Of a DNA stretch of 64,000 nucleotides, positions 14,501 to 26,803 are shown piece by piece. Below the pieces are notes generated by a model, which saw only the letters and a list, made by a program, of their open reading frames with translations, searched no databases and was not told the DNA's origin. Every line of letters begins with the position of its first letter. Position 1 is the first letter of the stretch. The position numbers were made by a program, and so were the translations under genes. Source of the stretch: Sphagnum compactum (taxonomy: Eukaryota; Bryophyta; Sphagnopsida; Sphagnales); contig OZ234500.1 of the NCBI GenBank assembly GCA_965153455.1, positions 8,370,001 to 8,434,000 on the forward strand. The letters are read 5' to 3'.

Positions 14501-17500
14501 ATAAAATAGGAAATGGCAATTAAGCTTGCAACAACCTAATCACAATGAGGATGATGTTCACTTTCACAAGGTTGCAAGCAATGACAAGCTTGATGATGCC
14601 ACATAATGGCAAGTAGGTCATATTTGTGAGATCAAACCAAGCCACAAATGATCCATGCCATCCATCAAATGACCACCTTCTCTTTTGCAATTTTCATCAC
14701 AAACTAGTGAACTAAAACTGAGTTGGGTTATCACATGCCCTCTTTCCATGTTCAATTTTTGGCAAAAATTCACCACAATAAGAAAATGATAATTTGACAT
14801 ACATTATTTTTATTACTATTTATACAATAATCATCTATATAATTGAAAATAATTAAAAAATCCCACCATGTTTATAAACATTTTAATTGAATTTCAATCA
14901 TTGTGGACTTAGTCATCTTAATCATGCTAATCATCATAGATTGAGCAATTAAGTCTATGGCATAAACAATTAGTTTGTTTTGACTAAAATCACAAAAGTT
15001 CAATGTTTAACATGATTAAATTTTCAATTGAAAAAAAAAATGTAAAAAATCATGATTTGTAATAATGAAATCCTCTTATTTCCTTATCACACTACGTATG
15101 TAAATGGGTAAATATCATACCTACATAGGCAGGGAATTTAAGTGATTATTACACAAATATGTAAATAAGCAAGGGAATTGATGGTTACTAGGTAAATACA
15201 TATTAATGTTGTTTGATTCTTGATCTTGAATTGAACCTTAGTTTTGGTTTTTCTTTTTCTTTTCTTTCATTTGATAGAACCTCCAAAGTATCTTGAAAAT
15301 GATTTTTTTAAATATAGAACCTTAGGTTTTTGGAGAACCTTAGGCCCAAAAGAGGAGCCTAGGCCAATTTAAAAGAGAGTTCAATTCAATCTAGATTGCA
15401 TATGATTAAAATTAGTAATTTGTTTAAATAGGCACCATACATTCATGGAAGCGGGGGATTGTTATGGGGGAAAATAGGGTAAAAGAACAATATGAAAGAA
15501 AATCCCAACAATCGATGAAACAAAACAATGAGTAGTGAAGAGTTGCACTCTTATTGGGAGGAGTGAGGAAAGAGGGGCTAATTTTTTGGGTTTGTGTTTG
15601 GGAAATGGGGAACCAATGGATTATCAATGAGTTGGTTATCACCTAACTTCAGTTCCTTGAATTAATAATATTTTCTTGAGTTAGAAATAGAAAAATTCAT
15701 GATAACACAATTATTATTTTTTGGTTTGGTGATCATATCATGCACCCAACACCACCACAATTTATCCCTTAAAGTTTTCTCAAAGTTGAATTGTCACAAT
15801 TTAAAAACATGTCTTGGTTGTTGCACGTTTAAATAATCTTTTATTTATATGATTAAAGAACTTAGAATACATATGCTTATCATTGAACATTAGCCAAACA
15901 TCAAACATTTCGACAAATCTTTTTCAAATTTTCTCCATTTTGAGTGATTTAAAGTGTTATAAGAACACCTTTTCAAGCTTTACAAATCATCTTTGAAATG
16001 TAAAGCCAAAGGAACAACCAAAAAAAAGGCAATAAAGAAAATACGTTTTTTCAAATTGCAAAACCATTGTTTTTCTTATTTTGACCTTCTTACTGCCTTG
16101 GTGCATAATTTCTCATTTTTCATTCAAATTGAGCGATTTAAACTGCTATGAAATCATCATCTTAAGCTCTACAAATCATAGTGTAATTTGAAAAGCAACA
16201 TAAAAATATTTAAGGATTTTTTGAAGGGTTCGAAAATAGGCTATGAACTATTCGATTGAGAATTTTTTGTAAAAACAATCTCGCCCCTACTTTGAAGGGC
16301 CTATGATTTTTTTGCCTCTAATCCAATTTTGCCAATTTTTAGTGTGAGAGCTACACCAAGAGTATGGTTCCATCTACTATTTAGACACCATAAAAAAGGG
16401 GAACCTCCTACAAACCCTACCTTAAATGTTCAGACACCAACCTACCTACCCTAAATTGCTTTAGAACAAATTATAACTCAAATTAAGTTTGAGTTTCAAT
16501 TTCAACAAAAGATAATTTTAGACAATTTTAAATCTACCTTCAACAAAATTGGAAACTTGGAATCCATATGTCCCAAAGACTAGTTTAAAACTTGGACTTG
16601 CCCAACATCATGAACTTGTCAACACTTGTAGATTGGTGTGGGTGGTTAGTTAATGGCTCACCATTGTTGTTAGGTATGAGATAGAGAACAGCAATGAAAA
16701 GTTTTGTGTCCAAACACCATCCATTCAATAATGGTGTGTTGGTGATTGATGGTCCACTTTAACTCAAGAAGTTTCAAATAAGACTTGCAACCAACCACAA
16801 TAATTTTGTCATTAATGTTGAATAGACCAATGAGGTATAAGTGCCACCATCTCTCTATCAAAAGCTATTTATTTTGAGACTTGTGCTACTTACTTATTGA
16901 AAGACCCAATCTTTACATTGCAAATTGGCCTCACACCATCTTTTAATGTACAACTTAGTAATAGTTGGTAGAGCTTTACAATACAAGCATTTCTACTTTT
17001 TGATGACACCCTACCAATCAAAAATAAACCAAAGCACCCAAAAAAGGGGAATACAAGGAACAAAATGGAAGGACCCACATCTATAAGAAAACCAAAAAAA
17101 AACCACCAAAGAAGGTGAACCACAAGGGGAACATCAAGTTCCCAAACCCCCTCTAGTTGCGAGAAGCATATCAAATAAGGAAAGGGGATGACTTCTTTAA
17201 AGGACGCCTAGCCTAGAAAAATCCTCACGTATTGTAACAAACCGTTTGAAAATTGAGATCGTTGCAACCGTTGTAACACCACTTACACCTTCTGCTTATA
17301 AAATGCACACAAAATTGAAAAAGAAGGGCCTCCAATGCCTTTTGCTCCCCATGCCATGTGATAACCTTTTTAACCTTTTACTTTAGTTTGTAAAGGTAAT
17401 CTTTTCAATCAGTTGGAATTTTCACACAACCATGTCTTGTGAAAAGAAGGGTTCTTGTGCCCATTTTTTGAGGGCAATGTTAAAGGGGGTTGCGAGTTAG

Positions 17501-17850
17501 TGTGAGGGTGGGACATGGTCTTCACAACAAAAAGCCTAAAAACTAGGAACTCCATTTGGGATAATGGCCTTTATGACTCATTGAAAAAAAAAGAATAATA
17601 ATTCTCCAATTTTTTTTTCTTTTTTTTTGCTGGGGTGGGCCATATATGAACATATCATGCCAAAAACCATAAGTGTTAAGGTCAATTACAACTACCCCCA
17701 AAAAGCCAAAAAAAGACTAGGGAGTGAGTACCCTAAAAATACGAACTAGTAAAAGAGATGACATAAATTACTATTTTAATTCTAACTAAGTTTCGGCTTC
17801 ATTAATGTAGATTAGATATTCCCCAGAAATAGCCGGCTTATCGATCTCCA
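8506..17850. other. Long AT-rich gene-free stretch
   Basis: Nine kilobases with no supportable gene. Open frames are under about 110 codons and lack recognisable domains. The only defined structure I see is the tandem duplication at 9,101-9,322. Very old transposon remains are likely but I could not delimit any. Confidence 0.55.
9101..9322. repeat. 110-bp tandem duplication, two copies
   Basis: Copy 1 is 9,101-9,210 and copy 2 is 9,211-9,322; both begin ATGTAGTGGTCA and share ATATTATCCCCTTAAGATT. The copies differ at about a dozen sites with no large indel. No coding content. Confidence 0.85.
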
Positions 17851-18164
17851 CCGTGGATCCAACGGTGCAGTAACGGTCCAGATCAGCCGATTGTCGAGAA
17901 ACGGCAGCCTCTAACGAATGAATTTGCGCTAATTAGTTTACTGGGCTTTTTCGCAACGTCTTTCTTTGGCAACGTTCGTGCGCACGAGCTCGCCATAAAT
18001 AGCCGCACGGTCCACTATTACCTACCCACCTATTTACCTACCTACCTACCTACCCCCTCATCATCACCCAGACTGGAGTCAAATCTACTACTAAGTTACT
18101 AACTTACGCCCAGAGTGGAACTAATAGCACCCCCACAAGCACACCATCCACTGGATGATTTCCT

Positions 18165-18583
18165 TTTATGACTCAGTTGTGGATGATCCTTAACTGAGTT
18201 ACTCTAGCTGGTTTCACCATGGTAACCCATTCTGTAATAATAAGTAGGTCCTATACCTATATTTATATAGGTAGATAGGTATAAAAATAGGTGACTAGTG
18301 ACTAGTAGCTAAGTGGATGGTTTATAGTTTATATACATAGGTAAGGGGCTGGTTTTCACTACCTACCTGCACCCACCCAGCAGATGCCAGTTATGAGTTA
18401 CATAGTTGTGGATGAACAGAACCTCAACTGAGTTCTTACCCTACCTGGTTTCATCTTCAAAACCCATTCTGTAATAAGTAGGTAGGTAGGTAGGTAGGTA
18501 GGTAGGTACTAGTATAAAAATAGGTGACTGGTAAGTAAGTGGATGGTTTATAAATAGGTAAGGGCTGTTTTTACTACCTACCA
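18165..18583. repeat. Tandem duplicated block with GGTA microsatellite
   Basis: Two diverged copies (about 18,165-18,370 and 18,395-18,583) share the same order of landmarks: AGTTGTGGATGA, AACTGAGTT, a TGGTTTCA word, CCCATTCTGTAATAA, a GGTA run, ATAAAAATAGGTGACT, AAGTGGATGGTTTATA and ACTACCTACC. Copy 2 has a clean (GGTA)n array at 18,479-18,508; in copy 1 it is broken. The period is about 230 bp. Confidence 0.8.
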
Positions 18584-19212
18584 TGACTTGCAGGTTGTTA
18601 ATAGGTAGGTAGTAAAAAAAGCAACTGAGCTAGCCACCATGGTTGGCTAGGGGACTGGAACTCAGCAGAAAACTGTTGCTGTGACCACTTATCATCCATC
18701 CATCCATCCATCATGGTGCACACTGGTGGGAGTTGGTTCACTCACCCTCTGCCTTTCTATTACAGTGATGTGTTGTGGTTGAAGATTGAGAAATTTGTTA
18801 CTGTGAACTGAAATCAATCTGCTCGTATTGAAGTGTTGGAGTTTGCCAAAAACAATTATCAGATATGCTGCAGCAGCTCAGGAAGTGGTAGTGAAGAGGA
18901 GGAGGAGGGGGAGGCAGTGCAGAATCCAAACTCAGGAGGGATGTGGGTAGTAGTAGTGATGATGATGAGAGTCTGGTGATTGTTTTGATTTTTGTTTTGT
19001 TTTTGGGTCCCTTTTGGATTGTAAGTATGATTTGTACTTTCGAGTTGGGTTTTTTTCAATTTTTTGGTCTTTCTGTTTGACGGTGGAACTAGGATTGGAT
19101 TTGTGGGTGGTTAGTTTGCTTGCAGTAGAGGAGAAGAGGAGAGAAAAGGTCTGTTGTTTGCTGTAGTCTCCAGTTTTTATATTGAAGTCTCTCTGTGTTG
19201 GGGGTAATTTTT

Positions 19213-19299
19213 ATGCAATTGTATGGAGGAAAGGTGAGACGGGTGAGTTCAGTTTGAGAAGTTCATAGAGAGATGCAACTTTCTGTGGATCTTGGTTGA
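19213..19299 (+). promoter_or_regulatory. Two short upstream ORFs in the B3 leader
   Basis: uORF 1 (19,213-19,257) has 14 codons and uORF 2 (19,273-19,299) has 8; both start ATGCAA and end before the B3 ATG at 19,353. If the leader is transcribed this far upstream they could reduce translation of the main frame. Transcription start is not known. Confidence 0.4.
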
Positions 19300-19352
19300 A
19301 TTGCCTGGAACTAAAATCAGAGGAAAAAGTTGGAGAGAAGAAGAAAGACGCA

Positions 19353-22261
19353 ATGGAAGGAGACATTCCCAGCCCCTCCGTGCAGGCACAAAGATTTCCC
19401 TGCTTTCTCAAGACTGTAACAGAGAACAGCCTCAAAAACCGGATGGTAAGTCCCTCTTCCTTTTCACTGTGGAGCTTGCCCCTTCATTCTATGCAGTTCT
19501 ACAGAACCACAGCCCAAGAAAATTCTCACACGACTGGCGTGTTATCTTTCGGAGATATGTGTAGATACGATTTTCTCAGTTTTCATGCCGAAAAAGGGCT
19601 CCGAGGTCTTCTGCAGACGTTATACGTTCACAATTACAAAAGCAAATGACATGGGTTTTGTTTTTCCTTCTGAAGCTGGCATGCATTTCTTCTCAAAAAG
19701 ATAATAAAAGTGCGAGACTCTCTCAAAGTCTTACAGCTTTCTTTCTCATCGGACAAAGACATGTGTTGTATTTATTTCTTCAAGGAGCTGCAAATGTCCA
19801 AATGTCTATTGGCATCATCTACTGGTCTTCCAACTACAGTGCTGTCTTTCATACTAGTATCCGAGGATTCTCTTTTAATGTACCATATGCTTTTGATTTT
19901 GATGTCTTGCGGCCAGAGTGGGTTGTTTAGGGTCTTGTAATGGGTTTCTGACTCATGTCAGACACAGGTCAGTTGATCAACAAAATTAGGCTCATTAGCC
20001 ATCCAAGAAGCTGCTAATCACTTTTGCCATGGAGATTAGCAAGGTTGATAAGTACCCCTTCCGTAATTACTGCTGCTTTTTTCTATTATACTAAATTGCA
20101 TAAGTGTTCTAGAAAATGTCTTCTGGTCGTATTGTTTTTCCTTGGATTACTGAAGTTTCACACTCTGATTAGCACTGTTTTTAATCTTATTGTTTGGCCT
20201 CAGCATATTCCAAAACCATTTGTGGAGTGTTACGGTTCTGAATTGAAGGGCAGCATCAACATAGAAGGCCCAAGTGGTGAGGTCTGGCTTGCGGAAGTAT
20301 CAATTGTTGACCAAGGACTGGATGGCTATCGGTTCAACTGGAAAGCCTTTGCAACCCATATTGGGTTGAAGAAGGGCGATCAGCTTCTTTTTACACTCAT
20401 CGCCAAATCTCATTTCAATGTCCGTGTGTTTGATGAGTCTGGATTAGAATATTCATCTGTGGAGAACAAATGGAATGCAGTTACTACTACTGACCGCAAG
20501 CGGAAAAAGAGAGAGGATAGTGATGATCAGATCCTGGATTCAAAATCATACCATAATGTTCACAACAGTGGTGGTGATGAAAAGTTGACAAGTGAGCAGC
20601 AGCCTACTGTGAGATCCTTTTATCAGGATACCAAATGCAAAGGTGGTGCAACAAGCGGCGGCACACTGGAAGCTGAATTAGTTGGTTATAATAGCACCAA
20701 AGATCTACCCAAGAAACAACTAAGTACTCGGATGAGGGGCATGATTGCCCACAACAAGTTCCCAGAAAAACCAAATGTCAAGCCTCCAAAGCCGAGCTCA
20801 AAAGAAAATATGCAGAAATGTGCACCTGGATTGTATTCACAAACATGGGAATCGAGAAGGCGACCTGTTACAGAAGCTGAGCGGCAGAAAACTATGGATG
20901 CTGCACTTGCTTTGAAAACTGAATACCCCAGTGTTGTGGTGCTGATGAAGCCTTCACATGTGTATCGTGGATTCTGGCTTGTAAGTTCCTTGAATCCTCT
21001 TGTTGCATGAAAGATTAGAGCTACTCATATGGAATTTGAGATGAAGCAAGGGCACTGAGTATATCATTGAATAGTAAGTATGATGCTCATCAATCTGGAA
21101 TATTTGTTTTTGCAGAACATTCCATGTGATTTTGCCAAAAGCCATTTTCCAAAGGAAGACACAGATTTAATCCTTGAAGATGACAATGGGTACAAGTGGC
21201 CTGCCAGATGGCTCAGGAATGCAGGTCGCAGAGGACTAAGTGGTGGTTGGGGTACTTTCTCACGGGACCACTTTCTGGAAGAGGGTGATGTGTGTGTTTA
21301 TGAGGTTGTAGATTCCTGTAACTGGAGGATAGTGGTTCACATCTTTCGTGTTGTAGATGTGAAAATCACTCCTGGATCACGAGGGGAGGGCTGCCTCCAT
21401 TACAGAGTAGTAAAGGGAGCTGGCTATCAACGTAAGAGCAACTGGAAGAACTTGAAAGTCAACAATGCCCCTATGAAGACCCATTCTAGGAAATCACCTC
21501 ATGTTTTCTCAAAGCTTCAGAAGAAACAGGGGCGCAACTGGCTGAAGATGGCACTTCAGAAACTAAGCCACAAAGCAACAGAACCCAAAACAGGAATGAG
21601 TAAAGCCGCCCCAGAAGGAGGAGTAATGATGGCTGATGACACACAAGTTGATATCAAACCCACATTCAAGGTACAAAGTGTGAGCCCAAAGCCATCACAC
21701 TGCAGTGGTGCTGGTCCTATTCTGGCAGGTGACATGGACAAGGTTCCAAACATTGATGTTAAGCCTGGCCCAGAACAGTTGAGACCTTTTCTTAAGCAGT
21801 ATTATGATGCTGCAAGGACTGACACTGAGGTTGATGTGAAACCCAAAGTCAAGGTTGAAAGTGGCACCCTCAAGATGCCACCACCCTGCTGTGCTGTTCC
21901 TATTCCTATAGCCAAGATGGGGAAAGTTCAGCTTCCAAGCATTGATGTGAAGCCTAGCCCAGAACAGCTAAAGGCTGCACTAAGGCATGTTTGTGATGCA
22001 AGGAGCAGCAATGGCTTTGACACCCATGAGGCAACATTGGCATCAGAAACTCTTGAACCAAGCCCAAAGCCAATGTACAAAGTGAGTCGGTTGATTTCCC
22101 GAAGGATGAAGAAGGGAGCAGCAGAACGTGAATTCATGGTGGAATTAGAAGGGGCAGTTGCAAACAAAATGCAATCTGAGGCTGAAAGTAAGAATGGTGA
22201 AAATTGCTGGTGGATACCATATAGTCATTTTTCTCCTGATTTCAAAAGTTGCTACATTTAG
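19353..22261 (+). CDS. B3-domain DNA-binding protein, two B3 domains, three exons
   Basis: Proposed exons are 19,353-19,445, 20,204-20,980 and 21,116-22,261. Both introns have GTAAGT donors and CAG/GCAG acceptors and are in phase 0, giving 671 residues. B3 domain 1 is residues 14-111 (RFPCFLK, then HIPKPFVECYG, GYRFNWKAFATHIGLKKGDQ); the join across intron 1 restores the domain exactly. B3 domain 2 is residues 275-371 (FWLNIPCDFAKSHFP, WGTFSRDHFLEEGDVCVYEV), again restored across intron 2. A basic nuclear-localisation-like run (DRKRKKRE) sits at 128-135. The C-terminal 300 residues hold a duplicated 60-residue module. B3 proteins of plants bind DNA in the nucleus; with two divergent B3 folds and no auxin-response or Aux/IAA region it looks REM-like. 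The start is the first ATG in frame. The 3' end is less sure: a GTAAGA at 22,188 could be another donor. Confidence 0.88.
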
Positions 22262-23792
22262 TAAAGCAAAATCTCTATCATCGCCAATTGTTTTATCCAC
22301 CATTTCAGTTGCTTGCTGTAACTCCAAACATCTCCAATTCTTAGTTGTCTTGCACCAGTTTTGGATGGTGGTTCCGTACGGTGATGAGATTTCTCCTCCT
22401 CATATCAAACTCTGGTTTCTTGCTGTAACTGAATTGTTTTGTCTCCATTTCTGGATGCTAATTTCTCCACTATCATTTCTTTCATCAGAACAATAATTAA
22501 CATTGAAATTGGATTCCAAAAGCCTTGGTTTTACCCTTGCAGCAGAAGAATTAGAAGTGCATTCTCTTCAGATGTGGTTGTATAGTGTCTTGAGCTCTTT
22601 GTCATGTCACTAAAACTGTAATATGAAATCACAAATAATAACATCTGTGCAGTAAATTGTAGCGTAATACCAAAACGGGTTAGCATTTTTAATGGTACAA
22701 TTAGGATTATTGCAGGTATCTTGTGTAGCTTTGATTTTCTATTGCATGGTGCAATTGGAACCTTCTGTGGTTCGCCTTCTTAGGTGGTTCTTTTGTCTTC
22801 TTGGATGTGGGTCCTTCCATTTTGTTCTTTTTACTCCCCCTTGTTTGGGTGCTTTGATTTATTTATGATTGGCAGGGTTTCATCATTCTGGATGTAACAC
22901 TCTTGGTGCATGCAAAAGCATGTTTGCTGGCAGGCAACTATTTCAACATAATCTTGTTGGGGAAGCATCTCTATGGTTGTGGGAGGGTGGAGAAATATGG
23001 ATTGGTGAGCTGAAGCTGAGCAGGAGGAAAAGAAGAAACAAGTGGAATGCTTGGTTAAAGTTTTCGGAACAATGCATTTTAGTTTGATGGTAAGTGTGCT
23101 ACAATTTTGCAAGTGTTCTTTTCGTGGTGTGAGTGGTGACCATTGCTAGAATGCTGGGATTGCTAGGATATTGGGACCCATCTGTGTGTTGTGAGCTAGT
23201 GTGTGGGCAATAAAGTGTGGCACCTCACTGAACAACTTTTGCCTTTGGTAGGGGCAAAGTAGAGAGATGGTAGGTTAATTAGGAGATTTGAGGGGTGGAG
23301 AGAGTGAAACAAGTCTGAGAGGTACTTACTTTGAGAGTATCTTGGGCATGGCAGTGTAAAGTTGTGAAGGATCTTTTATTTTGGGAGTGTGCCTGTGTAG
23401 GGAGGGCATGGATGAGAAGTTTCATCCTCTCTTTTTTGTTCATAGTAGATTAATTTGAACTATGTTCCCACCATGAGTGATGGATCGAGAGTGGATAGGA
23501 AACACTTCCCATTGGATTTGAGTTCATTATCCAATCATAGTGTTATTTGTCAATAACTCATGTTGTTGGACTATGTAATTGGCAAGAGGTTGTTAGTTAC
23601 TAGAAAGAGCTCAGGTATGGGACTATGGTCAAGGGGACTAGCATCAAAGGTAGCACCAATGACCTCTTGTTGGTTATTAGATGTAACCTCCTAGTTCAAA
23701 ATCAGTAGCATAAACCTCTTGTCAATGGATGAAAAGTCAATGAAACCTTGTTTTGAAAGGATGAGAATTCATATTTGATGTCATGTCCAAAC
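22262..23792. other. B3 gene 3' flank, no further gene supported
   Basis: This should include the B3 3' UTR. An open frame at 22,876-23,087, preceded by a TTGGCAG acceptor-like word, ends in a basic stretch (SRRKRRNKW) but shows no family and no matching donor, so I do not call it an exon. The rest is unstructured. Confidence 0.5.
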
Positions 23793-24191
23793 GATGAATT
23801 CACGAGAAAGGAAAGGTGAGAGCTTATGCTTGGTGACCACGAGGGGATAACAAACAAAGTAGGGCATGGTGTGCATGTATAAGAAGTTGTAGATGAGTTC
23901 ACGAGAAAGGAAGGGTGAACGATTATGCTTGGTGACCACAAGGGGACAACAAAGGAAGTAGGACAGCGGTGTGCATGTATAAGAAGTTGTAGATGAATTT
24001 ACGAGAAAGGAAGGGTGAAAGATTATGCTTGGTGACCACAAGGGGAGAAGAAGGAAGTAGGGGTAGTGGTGTGCATGTATAAGAAGTTGTAGATGAATTT
24101 ATGAGAAAGGAAGGGTGAAAGATTATGCTTGGTGACCACAAGGGGAGAAGAAGGAAGTAGGGGTAGTGGTGTGCATGTATAAGGAGCCGTA
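23793..24191. repeat. Minisatellite, four copies of a 100-bp unit
   Basis: Units start at 23,793, 23,892, 23,992 and 24,092, each with GATGAATT, ACGAGAAAGGAAGGGTGA, ATGCTTGGTGACCAC, and GTGTGCATGTATAAGAAG. The last two copies are nearly identical, the first most diverged. Because 100 is not a multiple of 3, each step changes the reading frame, and on the minus strand all three frames stay open across the array. Confidence 0.92.
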
Positions 24192-25449
24192 GCATCGTTG
24201 CTTTAAAGAGGGAAGAGAGCTATCAAGATTACAGGTTCTGCATAATATAACTTTTTCAAAATATTGATAGTGGGGTTCACAAGGAAATTAGGGACATGTA
24301 GATTGTTTTGAAAATGGACAAAATAAAAAAAAACACACACACACATTCCTACTCAACTTTTAACATTCTTGGATCCATACACTTAGAACCTCCCATTGTG
24401 AAGAAATGCACAATGAAAAATTGTACGAAAAGAGAATTTTTTTTTAAAAACATCTAAGGCCAGAGTGAAGATAGATAAGATCCTTTACATAACTCAAATA
24501 TTCTTTTATTCTAAAATAATTCAAGACTACCATATCACTCCATGCACATTCATAATTATCCAAGATCTCCAAAATCCTAATAATCTTATTGGAACTCTAA
24601 TAGCTTTATTAGTCCTTCAAAATTTTCCATCCCCACTCCTTCACTAGGAGCACTCATTGGCACCTAATCAATTCCTTCTTTGTAGTCTACAATTGATGCA
24701 CCACACATTCCTTTTACCTAGATTATAACCATTTAAGCCTTACTCCAAAAGCATATCAATTTTCAAAGCTTCACATATTCATAAAGTCATTGATGTTACC
24801 ATGCAAAAAGAAATTCAGATCTTCATTGGTTATCCATGAGAGCTTGAATACACAAATTAAAAAACATATACAGATAGGAAATTAGACATTGGCCTTTAGT
24901 AGCACAATCTAAAGCCCAAAGACCCAACACCATTAATTTTGTGTTATAAACTAATATATACAAGTTTTGAGAAATTTTGTGCTAGTCACTATGACTTAAT
25001 TGGTTTTTTTTCTTATCTTCCTTTACACAATAGATGACCAAACATACCACTTAACTACATGATGTTCCTTGAATATTTATAGTTTGCCATGAGTAAATGG
25101 TGTTCATGTTGTAGAAATTTGATCGACTTGAGAGTGATGAATTTCGTTGGCTAACATATTTGTGTTCCATGTATGGTGCATTGGAAATTTGGTGTTGTTG
25201 TAGGGTCCAAAATGTAAAAACAATTATAATTAAATCACTTAACGTTCTGATCATCTTCCATCATTTTGGTGGGTATTTTTCTTCCATTTCATTTTTGGTC
25301 ATGAACCCTTGATTGAAAGACAATTAATATACTATCAAATACAAAATGGAAGTTTTTTTCCCCTTTCTTTATAACTATAATGGCCAAAGATGTATATAAA
25401 AATATTTGGTGCAAAAAGAAAAAATTAAAAATATATATTCACGGGCTTT
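24192..25449. other. AT-rich spacer left of the gypsy element
   Basis: No gene or bounded element is seen. It contains a short (AC)n run near 24,331-24,344. It ends at the left edge of the Ty3/gypsy element. Confidence 0.5.
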
Positions 25450-26803
25450 TGGAAAAGGGAATATTTTTCTCTTTGCAATATCTTTAGACCTTAATTTAAA
25501 CACGTAATGAAAGTTCTAAAACTAGTATGTGAAATTAAACTTCTTTGATCTACAATCAAAACCTATAAATATATTCAAAAATTTTTTAAACAATTCTACA
25601 AAACACAAGTGTGTAAGCAAGAATTCAAAATTAATAATGAATTTGTATTTTTTTTCAAAACAAAATTGAATTCATCTTCAAAATTCAAACATATGAATTC
25701 AAGTTTTTTTTTCTTATCTAAAGTTTTATAAAAATTGTCGCGACCTTAGCATTAGGCTCACGACCAAGGCAAGGGCATGGAAAGGTGCGGGTTGGGAGTG
25801 CAAGAGAGTGCGAGGGAATAGCCCATGCACTCCTAAGTGGATTCCCACTTTGGGAGTTGGAGCCCCTGTGGACTTCTAAATTTTTAAAGAACGAGTTGAG
25901 GGTTCAAAATTCATTGGATTGAAAAATTCATTATACCATTGGAAAGCTTTCAAGATTAAGATGTTTAAAATGGGCTTGCATGATCCATTTGAGTACTTAC
26001 AACATAAGTTATGGCCGAAACAAAGGTCGGGAATCAAAGTGTCAATTTGACTCGTGACCACTAAAAGTCAGGAATCTCCTTGAATTATGTGTGTATAAAT
26101 GGCATGTCACATATCGTTGAAAAGCTTTCAACAAGGGCTACAACTGTTTTTTAGACTTCAACTCGATTGAAGCTCTATACAAGAAGTTATGGACTTCCAA
26201 AGTGGCAAGAGTTTTAATTTCACAAATTTTGGGACTTTCGACTTGAGAGTCTTGGGAAAAATGACATTTGGGTGTAGCCCCATGGCTAATCACAGATAAT
26301 ATTATAAGGGGGAAGGTGGTGGTTTCTTCCAAGTCCGAGCCGTGGTGAGTCTTGTGAGTCCGTGTATGCTCGTGGTTCATTCGTGCACCAAAAGTGTTCC
26401 AACTATGCATTAACCAACTTGTTGTATGGTTTGTGCAAGTCCATATGAATAATTGACCCATTTGTCATTCATCCTAATCCCCATCCTGGAGCTCCAGCAC
26501 GCCTTTTTTACCCCTAAAGTGATGCGAGTTAGGGAGCATACCCCAACTCCTTTTTCTTTTATTGTTTTCACTTTCGAACTCGCATTTGAATCTTTCAAGG
26601 AATTTGGGTGCGTAAAAAATTATTTTAAATGTTTTTATTTAAAAAATAGTCAGTAAAATTCAACCAATAAATTAACTAGTAATCAACTTGATTGGTAAGT
26701 AAACTAAACAACTATACATTGATCCAAATTACAACTTCAAATCTACAATTATTCAAGTTACAAATATTACCCATTTTGCTTTGATAACTTCTACCTCTTA
26801 ACA
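25450..26803 (-). repeat. 3' LTR of the gypsy element, interrupted by a solo LTR
   Basis: After removing the nested solo LTR and its duplicated target, about 469 bp remain, matching the 457-bp LTR at 44,114-44,570 along its length (shared TTGATCTACAATCAAAAC, GTGTAAGCAA, AACATATGAATTCAA). A G-rich tract on the minus strand (TAGGGGGGTTAC, from 26,815 down to 26,804) abuts its inner edge and fits a polypurine tract. Confidence 0.85.
25736..26615 (+). mobile_element. Solo LTR, copy B, nested in the gypsy 3' LTR
   Basis: Begins TGTCGCGACCTTAG and ends GGGTGCGTAA (terminal CA changed to AA). The 5-bp repeat AAAAT flanks it on both sides (25,731-25,735 and 26,616-26,620). It matches the reverse complement of 5,035-5,979 end to end, including GGAGCTCCAG, CTCACAAGACTCACCA and TGACTTTTAG landmarks. 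The corresponding site in the other gypsy LTR is uninterrupted, so the pre-insertion state is visible. Confidence 0.9.

Larger units (their letters stand above)
17851..19352 (+). promoter_or_regulatory. Upstream and leader region of the B3 gene
   Basis: G+C rises here compared with the flanking desert, as expected near a gene. A TATA-like word (CCATAAATAGCC, about 17,992-18,003) and another (TTTTTATATTG, about 19,174-19,184) are both possible core promoters; I cannot choose between them. The stretch before the B3 start codon holds two upstream ATGs, each opening a short frame (19,213-19,257 and 19,273-19,299) that closes before the main start. A duplicated GGTA-rich block occupies 18,165-18,583. 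Confidence 0.45.

Noticed and set aside
20024-20203. Upstream start for the B3 protein in exon 2's frame
   Set aside because: The stretch is hydrophobic intron sequence; the CAG acceptor at 20,201-20,203 joins exon 1 to HIPKPFVECYG and restores the B3 domain exactly.
22876-23087. Possible extra 3' exon of the B3 gene
   Set aside because: An acceptor-like word is present, but the peptide has no family and exon 3 already ends at a stop; no support without transcripts.
23793-24191. CRISPR-like regular repeats
   Set aside because: The whole 100-bp unit repeats with no unique spacers, and the context is a plant genome; this is a minisatellite.
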